Positions 51,898-60,862 of a DNA stretch of 64,000 bases are shown here, in pieces. Made by a program: the position numbers and the translations under genes. The notes under the pieces are model-generated. The model made no database searches. It saw nothing but the letters and a program-made list of their open reading frames with translations, and was not told the origin of the DNA. How positions within the stretch are numbered: the stretch's first letter is position 1; every line of letters begins with the position of its first letter. Origin of the DNA: Oceanobacillus iheyensis HTE831 (GTDB taxonomy: Bacteria; Bacillota; Bacilli; Bacillales; Amphibacillaceae); assembly GCF_000011245.1 (NCBI RefSeq), contig NC_004193.1, positions 226,501-290,500 of the forward strand, given 5' to 3'.

Positions 51898-52096
51898 CGT
51901 ACAGTTGAGGTTGAAATGAGATCATTTCAGCCTCATTTTGGTACATTTGGGTTTTTAAATGTACTGTTCAAGGGATTTATACGACTTTTCTATATTTGTT
52001 TACTAAACTTAGAATTAGACGGGCAACTTAAAGAAAAACCGATAATCAAAATTCTTTAAGCCCTCCATAAATCAATTTTAAGGAGAGAAAAACAAA

Positions 52097-52951
52097 ATGG
52101 AAAAGCAAATGGTGATTCAGGTTGAACATCTATCTAAAAAGTTCAAAAATGAATCTGCATTAAAAGATCTTAATTTTTCTGTTCATGCTGGAGAAATCTT
52201 CGGTTTTCTGGGTCCTTCTGGGTCAGGGAAAACAACAACCATTAAGATATTGACTGGACAATTGGCTCAAACATCGGGGCAAGCAACAGTGTTAGGGAAA
52301 TCTGTAAATCAGATTGATGAAAGTATTTACGAACAAGTAGGAATTGTCACAGATAATAGTGGTCTGTATGAAAAAATGACGGTTTATAATAACCTGAAAG
52401 TTTTCGCTAAGATATTAAATGTAAAAAAGGAGCGTATTGATCTTCTGTTAGAAAGAGTTGGCTTATTGGAGCATAAAGATAAGATTGCGTCTAACTTATC
52501 AAAAGGTATGTCTCAGCGACTTGTCCTAGCAAGAGCATTATTACACAAACCGAAAGTGTTATTTTTAGATGAGCCGACGAGTGGACTTGATCCAAGTACA
52601 GCAGAAGCGGTGCATGCATTATTGTTTGAATTAAAAGAGAGCGGTACAGCTATCTTTCTTACCACCCACAATATGGATGAAGCCACCAAACTTTGTGATC
52701 ATGTTGCATTATTAAATGATGGCTTAATTGTAGAACATGGGCCGCCGAAAGCGATATGTTTACGTTTTAATTCGAACAAACGATACCGGGTTCTGTTAAA
52801 AGGGGAACAAGAACTTGAGTTACCTCATTCTTTAGAGACAACAGAACAGATAAAAGAGTGGATGAAAAATGATCAGCTACTAACGATTCATTCTTGTGAA
52901 CCGACATTAGAAAATGTATTCTTAGAAGTCACAGGGAGGGAACTAGTGTGA
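52097..52951 (+). CDS. ABC transporter ATP-binding protein
   Basis: 284 residues, preceded by AAGGAG. Walker A GPSGSGKTT, signature LSKGMSQRL, Walker B VLFLDEPTSGLD and H-loop TTHNMDEA are all present. The last 70 residues form the extra domain often seen in antibiotic-type ABC-2 ATPases. It pairs with the permease that overlaps it by 4 bases. The LytTR-type regulator lies just upstream, a common Firmicutes arrangement. Confidence 0.93.
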   Translation: MEKQMVIQVEHLSKKFKNESALKDLNFSVHAGEIFGFLGPSGSGKTTTIKILTGQLAQTSGQATVLGKSVNQIDESIYEQVGIVTDNSGLYEKMTVYNNLKVFAKILNVKKERIDLLLERVGLLEHKDKIASNLSKGMSQRLVLARALLHKPKVLFLDEPTSGLDPSTAEAVHALLFELKESGTAIFLTTHNMDEATKLCDHVALLNDGLIVEHGPPKAICLRFNSNKRYRVLLKGEQELELPHSLETTEQIKEWMKNDQLLTIHSCEPTLENVFLEVTGRELV

Positions 52952-53694
52952 AGATTTCCTTACGAAAAATAAAAGCAATTATAGCAATGAAATTTCAGAC
53001 GTTAGTAAGCAACACCAGTGTTATACTTGCACCAATTTTAGCATTAGGTTTTGTGTTTATTATGAAAAGAATCATGCCGGATGTAGATGTGAATGAAGCG
53101 GGAATGAATTTCTCCACAAGTGGTTTTGTGTTAAGTTTTGGGCTTATCTTTAATATTGCGATCGCGGGTATTTCAATGAGTAGTAGCCCACTGGCGGAAG
53201 AAAAAGAAAAGAATACCTTAAGAGTGTTAATGACTTCCTCTGTTAATGGTTTAGAATATCTAATTGGGACATTAATTCCGCCGTTAATTATCTTAATCAT
53301 CGTCAATATATTGATGATTCCAGTAAGTGGTGCATCTTTTGCAGACCTTCAGCTTGGAAGTTATTTCGTAATTTCAACCGTATCTAGTGTTATAAGTTTG
53401 TTAATCGGTTATGTTGTTGGTATTTTCTCAAAAAATCAAACACAAGCTTCCCTTATTGGTATGCCGATTACATTAATTCTGACGTCTGTACCGGTATTGA
53501 AGTTTTTACAAGAAGATTTCGGACAATTTCTGAATTACACGTATACAGGTGTGTTAACGAATTACTCGAATAGTATATTTAGTGGAGATGGATACCAATG
53601 GAATGTAACAGACAGCGTTGTTCTCTTTGGGTGGTTGTTGGTATCTACAATTGTTTTCGTTTATGCGTATAAGAAGAATGGTATAGATGGATAA
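52948..53694 (+). CDS. ABC-2 type transporter permease
   Basis: 248 residues from a GTG overlapping the ATPase stop (GTGA). Six predicted transmembrane segments and the ABC-2 motif SSPLAEEKEKNTLRVLMTSS. It forms the export channel with the preceding ATPase. The substrate is unknown; drugs, peptides or lipids are usual for the family. A terminator hairpin follows at 53704-53731. Confidence 0.9.
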   Translation: MKISLRKIKAIIAMKFQTLVSNTSVILAPILALGFVFIMKRIMPDVDVNEAGMNFSTSGFVLSFGLIFNIAIAGISMSSSPLAEEKEKNTLRVLMTSSVNGLEYLIGTLIPPLIILIIVNILMIPVSGASFADLQLGSYFVISTVSSVISLLIGYVVGIFSKNQTQASLIGMPITLILTSVPVLKFLQEDFGQFLNYTYTGVLTNYSNSIFSGDGYQWNVTDSVVLFGWLLVSTIVFVYAYKKNGIDG

Positions 53695-53800
53695 TGTTTA
53701 CGAAGCTGGATCTAGGTAGGTCCGGCTTTTTGTCTGTCAGAAATCTGTACGAATATATGTTCCTTTGATAAAATATTCGTATAATTAGGAGGAGAGACAA

Positions 53801-54286
53801 TTGCATAAGTCAGAACAAGTAGAATTACAATTATTCAGAGATGAGTTTGAAGATGAACTGAATAGCTTTTCTTTACCAGATAACCAAGCACGATTTACAG
53901 CTTTGCCGGTAAAAGTGCTAACGGTCACTGATGGACAATATCCCGTTGTCATATTAAATCAAGGAACGCCAGTAGGGTTCTTCATATTACATTGTACGGA
54001 AAGGGTTCAAGAGTATTCCAATAATCCCAATGCGATGTTATTAACTTCATTTTCGATCAATCATAAACACCAAGGTAAGGGATATGCCAAGAGAGGAATG
54101 GTGGCATTGGAGCGTTTTGTTTTAAGTAATTTTCCGGACTGTGATGAAATTATTTTAGCGGTGAATCATAAAAATCTCCCTGCTCAACAACTTTATGAAC
54201 AAGCAGGTTTTATTGATACAGGGAGAAGAATAGTAGGCGAAATCGGTGAGCAGTTTATTATGGAATATAGGTTTATAGTTAAATAG
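53801..54286 (+). CDS. GNAT-family N-acetyltransferase
   Basis: 161 residues from a TTG start preceded by GGAGGAG. The acetyl-CoA loop is INHKHQGKGYAKRGMVALE, and AVNHKNLPAQQLYEQAGFID is the GNAT C-terminal strand and helix. It is related to SpeG or protein-alanine-type acetyltransferases by general pattern; the acceptor is not evident. Confidence 0.85.
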   Translation: MHKSEQVELQLFRDEFEDELNSFSLPDNQARFTALPVKVLTVTDGQYPVVILNQGTPVGFFILHCTERVQEYSNNPNAMLLTSFSINHKHQGKGYAKRGMVALERFVLSNFPDCDEIILAVNHKNLPAQQLYEQAGFIDTGRRIVGEIGEQFIMEYRFIVK

Positions 54287-54327
54287 AGTCTTGATAACAT
54301 AATGAGCACGAAAAGTTGGCAAGGCAA

Positions 54328-54537
54328 TTACTTCTTTTCACATGTAACTGGAGACCAAAATCCATCCTTCTTTATCACTACTTTTCCTTCTGCATTAAAA
54401 TTATCGAAGCACTTCTCTATAATTAATTCATTTGCTTTATGATTTTTATGTATTTGATTAAATAGTAGGGCACCCGTAATTAGAATTGCGACACTTCCAA
54501 TTACTGCAATAACCAGAGTTAGTCTATTATTGTTCAA
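54328..54537 (-). CDS. Small single-pass membrane protein
   Basis: 69 residues from a TTG at 54537, with AAAGGAG 9 bases before it. One N-terminal transmembrane segment (LVIAVIGSVAILITGALLF) is followed by a 45-residue outer domain with two Cys (EKCFDNFN and PVTCEKK), likely disulphide-bonded. I do not recognise the family. Confidence 0.6.
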   Translation of the reverse strand: MNNNRLTLVIAVIGSVAILITGALLFNQIHKNHKANELIIEKCFDNFNAEGKVVIKKDGFWSPVTCEKK

Positions 54538-54570
54538 GCTTGCCTGCTCCTTTCATGTTCATCTAGTTAG

Positions 54571-54595
54571 CGGAGTGAGTTATTTACTCACTCCG
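54571..54595. terminator. Inverted repeat after the acyltransferase-zinc ribbon pair
   Basis: CGGAGTGAG and CTCACTCCG form a perfect 9-bp stem with a 7-base loop, just after the stop of the zinc-ribbon membrane protein gene. It lacks a T run. Confidence 0.45.
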
Positions 54596-54611
54596 GTTAT
54601 ATCAACATTTT

Positions 54612-55271
54612 CTAAAAATGAAACCTGCGTACAATTTCATTTTTCATGGTTTTTTCAGAAAACAGTATCATGCCAATTAGTGTTAGCAACGCATATAATG
54701 CAGTTGCCGCACTTGGCCATAATACAGTAGACCAGGAACTTAAGAAAAGGAGCACAGGAAGAAAACCAAGTACGACCATAGTTGTCAAATAGCCAATGTA
54801 CTCGCGCCATTTCATTGGCTTCCGGAGTACGATAATCGTTACAAATAATGTAGCGAGTGTAACGAGAAACGGTATTACATAATGAATCGACCATCTGGAA
54901 TTTCCAGAAGCTGCATCTAAAATGAAAAGTGTTACAGATAATGCGATGACTTGAAGTATCACTTTCGATCCGGTGTGAGCTCTAGAAAGAATGGTGTGAT
55001 TAATAGTCAGTAATGCATATAAGGTAGGGCCTAACACATATAAGAACCACCAGCTATCCGAGTTCGTCAATAAATTAATTAATAGGCTCGTACTGATTGC
55101 GAAAATAGCAATAAACAGTACAAGACGCTGGACAAATCGTCGTCTTTTTACCCTCGTCTCATACACAGGATAGTATTCATTGTCTCCTGCTTCTTGAGAA
55201 AGTTGATTTTTACATAACGGACAATATTGTTGTTTGGTATAGGTCTTGCAGTTACTGCAGTAATGTTGCAT
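54612..55271 (-). CDS. Zinc-ribbon polytopic membrane protein (DUF6320-like)
   Basis: 219 residues from the ATG at 55271, where AGGTG is well placed; a GTG at 55280 is also in frame. The N-terminal zinc ribbon is HYCSNCKTYTKQQYCPLCKN, followed by six transmembrane segments. It lies 5 bases after the acyltransferase gene, so the two are co-translated. Such pairs (HxxxDG acyltransferase plus zinc-ribbon membrane protein) recur in Firmicutes; their product is unknown to me. Confidence 0.65.
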   Translation of the reverse strand: MQHYCSNCKTYTKQQYCPLCKNQLSQEAGDNEYYPVYETRVKRRRFVQRLVLFIAIFAISTSLLINLLTNSDSWWFLYVLGPTLYALLTINHTILSRAHTGSKVILQVIALSVTLFILDAASGNSRWSIHYVIPFLVTLATLFVTIIVLRKPMKWREYIGYLTTMVVLGFLPVLLFLSSWSTVLWPSAATALYALLTLIGMILFSEKTMKNEIVRRFHF

Positions 55272-55276
55272 TATTT

Positions 55277-56536
55277 TCACCTGCTATCATTGGAGTATAC
55301 TTCTACCTCCAAATTGTATGTTTGTGAAAGTTCCCGAAAGAAGGTACGGATAATATCTGCTTCCTTTATAATTCGAGAAAAACTAATGACAAGCTCATCA
55401 CCAAATGCAATCATCGCGCTATTAATTGGACTTTTCTTTGTTGGATATAAAATCAGTTCCATGTGAGAAATGTGGGACTGCATCGATTCAGGAAGTTGGA
55501 CTCGTCCGACATTCGTCATTGTCATTGATTTTGTACGCTCACTAAAGCTTTTGTACCCATAACGTATGGCGTGATATTTCAGTGGCAGCGGTATAAATCT
55601 TGCTGTGAGTCTGGTCTGCCATTTTACTCGATCATTGATACTATGCTGTAAGTTTTCTTTTTGAACTTTTTCACGTAATTGTTTTGATACCTCTAAGATA
55701 ATTTCATCTAATGTTGTGTTATCGTTAACTGCTATACCAACATGAACAACTCCGAAGAAATTACGAAGTGTAGTAGAAGGAAAGAAATTTCTTAGATTGA
55801 CAGGAATTGCGATTTTTATTTCTTCTTGGTAAGCGCGGAATTTTAATCTTTCTTTATAAATCGCTGCAATAAGAAGCGATGATATAAAAGCAGTAATCGT
55901 TGTTCCGTGCTTTTTGGCAAGCTGATGAACACTTGATGCGCTCATTTTCCCATGAATAACAACCGTTTGATCAATTGCTCCGCCGCGGATTTGATATGAA
56001 GATGTCTCTTTGAATTTTATTTGTCGTTTTTTTTCGGTTACATAGTTTTGATAACTGTCATCGCGTTCGTAATAACTTGGATGTTCCTTTAAATTGATTA
56101 GCTTACTCTCATAGCTTACATCTTTTCCTATATGAACAAGGTAGTAATAAACGAGTGCATTTATAAATTCTAAAGCTCCAGTACCGTCTGTGACAGAATG
56201 AAAAAATTCTACTGCTATTCTTTTTTTATAATAAGTGACACGGAGTAAAAACCCATTTGTTTCGATTGGGTCAATCGGTGCACATGGATACTGACTTTCC
56301 GGCTGAATAAAAAGCTTCTCATTATTTTCCACAAGGAAATCCCAAAATACACCTTTATTAAGCTTTACTGCAAACATTGGAAGACGTTTAATCACATCGT
56401 CTAAGGCAAGCTGAAGTTTGTCTGGATCTATCGTTTCTTTCATAACCGTAGCTAATCGAAAGACGGATGAATTTGACTGTTCAGATACAGCATGAAACAT
56501 TTTTCCAGCATTATCAAGTTTGTACCATTCTTCCAT
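55277..56536 (-). CDS. Condensation-domain-like HxxxDG acyltransferase
   Basis: 419 residues from the ATG at 56536, with AGAGAGG before it. The catalytic motif HSVTDGTG (HxxxDG) lies at about residue 120, and IPVNLRNFFPSTTLRNFFG is the second family motif. The family includes alcohol acetyltransferases, mycobacterial PapA and NRPS condensation domains. With its membrane partner it may acylate a lipid or alcohol, but there is no carrier protein or synthase nearby. Confidence 0.75.
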   Translation of the reverse strand: MEEWYKLDNAGKMFHAVSEQSNSSVFRLATVMKETIDPDKLQLALDDVIKRLPMFAVKLNKGVFWDFLVENNEKLFIQPESQYPCAPIDPIETNGFLLRVTYYKKRIAVEFFHSVTDGTGALEFINALVYYYLVHIGKDVSYESKLINLKEHPSYYERDDSYQNYVTEKKRQIKFKETSSYQIRGGAIDQTVVIHGKMSASSVHQLAKKHGTTITAFISSLLIAAIYKERLKFRAYQEEIKIAIPVNLRNFFPSTTLRNFFGVVHVGIAVNDNTTLDEIILEVSKQLREKVQKENLQHSINDRVKWQTRLTARFIPLPLKYHAIRYGYKSFSERTKSMTMTNVGRVQLPESMQSHISHMELILYPTKKSPINSAMIAFGDELVISFSRIIKEADIIRTFFRELSQTYNLEVEVYSNDSR

Positions 56537-56777
56537 TTTTTGAACCTCTCTTGTCGTTCTAAATATCATCTATATTAATAATCTGAGTTAAATCTATTGT
56601 CATTATTAGTATTAGTTTTTACTTTAACAGATGGAGTTCTTTTTTTGTACTCTTAAAGAAGTGTAACCAAGTATTCGTATCGCTATCTTAAAAAAATGAA
56701 AGAAGTTCGAAAAAGAACACTTGTATTTATAAAAACTGATATGATTAACATTATATTCTATTAGAGGGAGAAAGTGG

Positions 56778-58067
56778 ATGAATATAACGAAGAAAAGAAG
56801 CTTGTTATTGGGTGGTTTAATTATCATCTTGTTATTCGTAGGTGGACTTATTTACTATTATTTTTATTATGAAGAAGACGTTAATAAACCTTTACCAATG
56901 ACTGCTGAAATGAAAGAAGACGACAATCAGGAACTAGAGGACATTGCTTATCGTTTTTGGTTTGCTTACATGAGCCAATATAAAGGGGATGACGTCAGCT
57001 CATGGAAGCGATTATCGGATGCTCGTTATAATGAATTTCAATTATTAGCGGGTGATGAGCAAGAATTTGCTGTTAAAGCAAATTTTTGGGTGGAGTTAGA
57101 GAAAGGAAATTGGTCGACCCACCATAGTTGGGGAGATGTAAAAGAGGACAGAGTAATAGAAGGTATTGAATGGACATTTAGAATAAAGAAAACAGGTGAA
57201 AAAGAATATACATTGCTTCGAATTGATGACATATCGGATGCGATTGGAGATCTTCCTCCTTTAGAAGATACGTATCAAAAAGAAGCAGGAATTGAAGTAC
57301 CTGATGAATACAATCGTTATAGAATTGAAAATGATAAGCTTGAGATTACGTATGATAACGGAGAGACTTGGAAGGAAGTTCCTGTGGAAATTAATCGTTT
57401 ATTTGAAGGTGATTATAACGGACCAGAGAATGAACTGATAGAAGACAGTTATTTGATATCTCCACAGCGAACTGTATTCATTGTTGGTGGGAATGAGAAC
57501 ATAGCAGTGATGCAATCAACAGATCAAGGAGAAAATTGGGAGACAACAACAATTCCAGCTGTAATTCAAGGGATTCGTATACGAATAATTGATTTCATAT
57601 CGGAGAACAATGGATTTTTAATTCTGACTGGTGGACGGACGATGAGTTGGGAAGGAAATATAATTTATAAAACTGAAGATGGAGGAAAGACCTGGGAAGA
57701 AGCAGGGAATGTACCGACTGAGCGACAGGTAACGAGTGGCGGTTTTATTGATGAAGAACTTGGATTCGTTTCATTTGGAGCCATTAATGTAAATGAGAGT
57801 CCAGGAATGCCAGATATTTATCGTACTGCTGATGGCGGGAATACTTGGTCAAAAATAGAAGTACCAATTCCAGCTGAATATCAAGGAATCTTTACCGTAG
57901 CGGAAACTCCAACATTTGACGATTCTCAGGGTACAATGCTTGTGAATCAAGGACCTAATGGAGATTATCAAGGAGGAAATGTTAAGGCGAAATTTGTTTC
58001 AGTTGATGATGGAGCGACTTGGTCATTTGCAAACTTAGTTGATCCAAATGATGTTATAGGAAGATAA
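56778..58067 (+). CDS. Membrane-anchored protein with Asp-box (BNR/YCF48-like) propeller
   Basis: 429 residues, with GAGGGAG before the ATG. An N-terminal transmembrane anchor (LLLGGLIIILLFVGGLIYYY), then a domain at about 35-150 of unknown type. The rest is a beta-propeller with Asp boxes: STDQGENWE, KTEDGGKTWEE, RTADGGNTWSK, SVDDGATWS. The outside location is clear; the ligand is not. Sialidase catalytic residues are not apparent. Monocistronic with a terminator at 58142-58176. Confidence 0.75.
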   Translation: MNITKKRSLLLGGLIIILLFVGGLIYYYFYYEEDVNKPLPMTAEMKEDDNQELEDIAYRFWFAYMSQYKGDDVSSWKRLSDARYNEFQLLAGDEQEFAVKANFWVELEKGNWSTHHSWGDVKEDRVIEGIEWTFRIKKTGEKEYTLLRIDDISDAIGDLPPLEDTYQKEAGIEVPDEYNRYRIENDKLEITYDNGETWKEVPVEINRLFEGDYNGPENELIEDSYLISPQRTVFIVGGNENIAVMQSTDQGENWETTTIPAVIQGIRIRIIDFISENNGFLILTGGRTMSWEGNIIYKTEDGGKTWEEAGNVPTERQVTSGGFIDEELGFVSFGAINVNESPGMPDIYRTADGGNTWSKIEVPIPAEYQGIFTVAETPTFDDSQGTMLVNQGPNGDYQGGNVKAKFVSVDDGATWSFANLVDPNDVIGR

Positions 58068-58215
58068 AAATAAGTTATAAATTGAATCTTTTGTATGTCC
58101 TTAATTCATAACGTTGTAAATTAAGATCTATAAACAAAATGAAGGACTTTAACTAAATGTTGTTGAAGTCCTTTTTAATAGAGATAGTTCTGAGATTATG
58201 GTTAGGAGTGTTAAC

Positions 58216-58413
58216 GTGAAAGGAAATAAACGTAGAATAAAAGATTCGACGTCAATAAGTGCGATTTTGGGTGGAATTGCAGGATGGTCAGTTAATTTTA
58301 GTTTAAGCATTATTAATAATACGGATACGACACATCTGTATGGCATATCAATATTTTTGGGTGTGATTGTAGGCTTACTTTGGGATATTTCAGATAAGCT
58401 AAATAGAGATTAA
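58216..58413 (+). CDS. Small two-pass membrane protein
   Basis: 65 residues from a GTG at 58216, with TAGGAG 7 bases before it. A basic N-terminus and two hydrophobic segments (ISAILGGIAGWSVNFSL; LYGISIFLGVIVGLLWDIS). I do not recognise the family. Confidence 0.55.
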   Translation: MKGNKRRIKDSTSISAILGGIAGWSVNFSLSIINNTDTTHLYGISIFLGVIVGLLWDISDKLNRD

Positions 58414-58488
58414 GGAATTTGTTTTCTGTATAGATTTTATATGGATAAGCCTTGTCTTCGTTTGGGATACTAAACTGAGGTGAAAGCC

Positions 58489-58899
58489 ATGAAGAAGAAG
58501 TGTCTCCTAGTTGTATTAATAGTGATGTTTATAATTTCTCATACCACTGCTTATGCTGAAACAACAAATCAAACTGATACAGATTGGTGTGATACGTTAA
58601 AATATGCATTTATAAACAGTTTAAAAGAGCCCATAGATGAAGCAATAAAAGAAATTTATAAAGATGATACGTTTGCTACAAATGAGGGACTATCTTGGGC
58701 ACCATTCCAGACAGAGATAACAGAGATTAATCAAATATATGGAGTTGGGGGAGAATACGAGATTACATTAAAGATATATCCTTATTATCGTGCTCATAAT
58801 ACGTATGGAGAAGACCTAGTTGTAGTAAATACTGATGGTGAGTTAATAAGTTATGAGCACGTAAAAACTTTTCCCATTATAGGTGAAAATCTTGATTAA
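58489..58899 (+). CDS. DUF3888 secreted protein
   Basis: 136 residues from the ATG at 58489, with GAGGTG 7 bases before it. The signal peptide is LLVVLIVMFIISHTTAYA, and the mature part has LKYAFINSLKEPIDEAIKEI and GEYEITLKIYPYYRAHNTYG, typical of the DUF3888 proteins of Bacillaceae. Its function is unknown. Confidence 0.75.
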   Translation: MKKKCLLVVLIVMFIISHTTAYAETTNQTDTDWCDTLKYAFINSLKEPIDEAIKEIYKDDTFATNEGLSWAPFQTEITEINQIYGVGGEYEITLKIYPYYRAHNTYGEDLVVVNTDGELISYEHVKTFPIIGENLD

Positions 58900-58928
58900 C
58901 TGCATGTAAGCTTTGCATGAACAAATAT

Positions 58929-59297
58929 TTATCGTAATATCTTTTTCCTGAGTTTAGAAGCCAATTTCATGGCTATTAACTGTGGAATTAAATTTAAAAT
59001 AGTTACTAAAATTACTATCTGGTATGGCCATAAAGGCTTGAAATATCCGTTCCAATGATTGTTATCAGCTAACAGACTAGTAAAGTAAAGTGAAAATATG
59101 AGTGATAAAATGTTCCCCAAAATGATAATAAATGAGTTGCGAAAAAATTTGCTAATAAAAGCAAGGATAGCAGTAGAAACAACCATAATGAGATATCCAG
59201 GCAATAAATTGTTCGTAAAATCAATGTACATAGAAAAGTAAACAAAGGGAAAACAGTATAAGCACAGTATAATACTTCCAGTAATGGGCCTTAACAT
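58929..59297 (-). CDS. Small polytopic membrane protein
   Basis: 122 residues from the ATG at 59297, with GAGAGGTG before it. Four hydrophobic segments and a basic C-terminus (KLASKLRKKILR). It is the second gene of a two-gene unit with the following membrane protein gene. Family not recognised. Confidence 0.6.
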   Translation of the reverse strand: MLRPITGSIILCLYCFPFVYFSMYIDFTNNLLPGYLIMVVSTAILAFISKFFRNSFIIILGNILSLIFSLYFTSLLADNNHWNGYFKPLWPYQIVILVTILNLIPQLIAMKLASKLRKKILR

Positions 59298-59310
59298 GGA
59301 CTCACCTCTC

Positions 59311-59982
59311 TTACAACTTTCTTTCTTTTCCATCAGATTCAATCCTGATATTAAGCATTTTCATACTTCCGGCATCCATTGCTTCTTCTAACTGGGACAC
59401 GTCAATTGTTGTATATATTTCTACGTGTTTTCTTTCATTTTTACGTATTTTAAGATGATAGGGAGCACCATTGTTAATGATTTTTATCATGTCATGTTCT
59501 ACGTCACTGTATTTATCAATAAAAGCCAGTGATAAATCTACATCACTGTTACTATGATTGGTTAACAAAAGATTACATTCAGCCACTAAGGTGGTATCTC
59601 CATTTTTTCGAATATCACATTCACTAAACTCTTGTTCGTAAGATATTGCATATACCCCTGTTGCGAATGTTTTTTGGTATGTATCAGCTAAATATAGAGG
59701 AATGAAAGTTGCTAATAAGATGCCAATAAGAACAGTGCGTTTTTTATATTGATTTAATGATTTAACAGCTAGAGTAAAACTAGTAAACAATAAACTTAAA
59801 GCTATAATACCAAGATAGTTTAGCCCACTCATTGTTCGGAGCGGAATATTAAACAGAAAAACGTTATTACTTGGATGACTTTCGTGAAAGAAAGGGAAAC
59901 CAACCACTAAATATACTATAAATAGGCAGATGGATACATAAAGATTATTTTTATTCTTGAAAATAAAAATCACTTCCTTCAT
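59311..59982 (-). CDS. Membrane protein with extracytoplasmic C-terminal domain
   Basis: About 223 residues. Three transmembrane segments in the first 105 residues, then a beta-rich outer domain with two Cys (SECDIRKNGDTTLVAECNLL). The start is uncertain: the ATG at 59982 has a poor ribosome binding site, and AAGGAAG lies inside the first codons. Family not recognised; probably co-transcribed with the small membrane protein downstream. Confidence 0.5.
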   Translation of the reverse strand: MKEVIFIFKNKNNLYVSICLFIVYLVVGFPFFHESHPSNNVFLFNIPLRTMSGLNYLGIIALSLLFTSFTLAVKSLNQYKKRTVLIGILLATFIPLYLADTYQKTFATGVYAISYEQEFSECDIRKNGDTTLVAECNLLLTNHSNSDVDLSLAFIDKYSDVEHDMIKIINNGAPYHLKIRKNERKHVEIYTTIDVSQLEEAMDAGSMKMLNIRIESDGKERKL

Positions 59983-60445
59983 AAAAAATCAATTTCTTAC
60001 GTGTTAAGGGAAATCAAACCCTATTTCAAATAATGAGGTTTAGTCCAAGAAGTTACTATTGGGAATAAACCGACCATAAAATTTGGTTTGTTCACTAATA
60101 TTCGATGGGGATTAAAGAATGCTCACTGAATGATGTATCAGGTTCTTCTTAATTATGGTTGCTGTTGTAACGTTCGTAAAGTCTTTTTTGAATAATGATG
60201 TAAAATTTTAAATAGTTTTAAAAGGTTATTATTATAATGGACGAATAGGTTTCTGAACAATTACGTATAGGTAAGAGTAAAATAGGAGATATCAACTAAA
60301 TAGTGTGAGCACGCTTCAAATAAGGGATGGAGCGTGCTTTTTAGTATTTTTATGAGAAAAAAAGAAAAAAATATAAAAAAATGTGATCCAAAATCTATTA
60401 GCTTTCGTTAGCTTAATAGAAATAAAGAAAGAGAGGTGAACACAA
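59983..60445. other. Control region of the peptide-ABC locus
   Basis: It contains a TATAAT box at 60233-60238, a terminator hairpin at 60308-60342 (AGCACGCT/AGCGTGCT plus T5) and an imperfect palindrome TCTATTAGCT-TTCGTT-AGCTTAATAGA at 60394-60420, 26 bases before the first peptide gene. The terminator may end a short leader or small RNA; the palindrome may be an operator. No other gene is seen. Confidence 0.5.
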
Positions 60446-60538
60446 ATGACTGACGTTACTCAAATTTTAAGTGACATTTTAGGCGAAAGTGTGAATGACT
60501 CTGGAAATATTTCAATTGATGTAAGTAATTTACTTTAA
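60446..60538 (+). CDS. Tandem acidic peptide 1 of an exporter-linked peptide locus (novel family)
   Basis: 30 residues: MTDVTQILSDILGESV, then NDSGNISIDVSNLL. GAGAGGTG stands 7 bases before the ATG. It aligns along its full length with the two following peptides (DVTQILSD, SGN, a DV/SN-type end with Leu-Leu). There is no Cys, no double-Gly leader and no hydrophobic signal peptide. It is the most divergent of the three in the middle part. Exporter genes follow at 60863. It is likely a secreted peptide or its precursor; I do not recognise the family. Confidence 0.8.
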   Translation: MTDVTQILSDILGESVNDSGNISIDVSNLL

Positions 60539-60577
60539 TGGAAAATCAACATTAAAAAAGCTAAAGGAGATGAGCAA

Positions 60578-60670
60578 ATGTTTGATGTAACTCAAATTCT
60601 AAGCGATGTGTTAAATGGAAGTGGAAATGGATCGGGTAATGCTGATGTCGATTTAAGCGATATTCTATAA
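60578..60670 (+). CDS. Tandem acidic peptide 2 of an exporter-linked peptide locus (novel family)
   Basis: 30 residues: MFDVTQILSDVLNGSG, then NGSGNADVDLSDIL. AAAGGAG stands 8 bases before the ATG. The DVTQILSDVL half and the DVDLSDIL half are themselves alike and flank a GSGNGSGN linker. The gap to peptide 1 is 39 bases and to peptide 3 is 32 bases. Conserved codon frame, start signals and spacing in all three copies show that these are real genes. Confidence 0.82.
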   Translation: MFDVTQILSDVLNGSGNGSGNADVDLSDIL

Positions 60671-60702
60671 GATTAAATTTAAGGTGAAGGAGTGAAAAGA
60701 TC

Positions 60703-60792
60703 ATGGATATTACTCAAATTCTTAGTGATGTGTTGAGTGGAAGCGGGAATGAATCAGGGAATCTTGATATCGATTTAAGTAACATTCTCTAA
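60703..60792 (+). CDS. Tandem acidic peptide 3 of an exporter-linked peptide locus (novel family)
   Basis: 29 residues: MDITQILSDVLSGSGN, then ESGNLDIDLSNIL. AAGGAG stands 10 bases before the ATG. It is closest to peptide 2 (GSGN-x-SGN linker and D-[IV]-D-L-S end). Differences among the copies are mostly Val/Ile and Asp/Asn exchanges, a pattern of purifying selection on the protein. A strong terminator/attenuator follows, and then the ABC exporter genes. Confidence 0.82.
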   Translation: MDITQILSDVLSGSGNESGNLDIDLSNIL

Positions 60793-60803
60793 ATAATTTG
60801 GAA

Positions 60804-60840
60804 GGAGCAACTAACGAACATCACAGTTGCTCCTTTTTTT
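60804..60840 (+). terminator. Terminator/attenuator between peptide and exporter genes
   Basis: A perfect 9-bp stem GGAGCAACT/AGTTGCTCC with a 12-base loop and T7. It would make most transcripts end after the peptides and let a fraction read into the ABC genes, as in many bacteriocin operons. Confidence 0.85.
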
Positions 60841-60862
60841 AATAGAGTAAGGTGGGAGAGTA

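Noticed and set aside
60446..60792. The three small peptides as lantibiotics, sactipeptides or lasso peptides
   Set aside because: They contain no Cys, no recognisable leader cleavage site and no modification enzyme (LanB/C/M, radical SAM or lasso cyclase) is visible; only exporter genes adjoin them.
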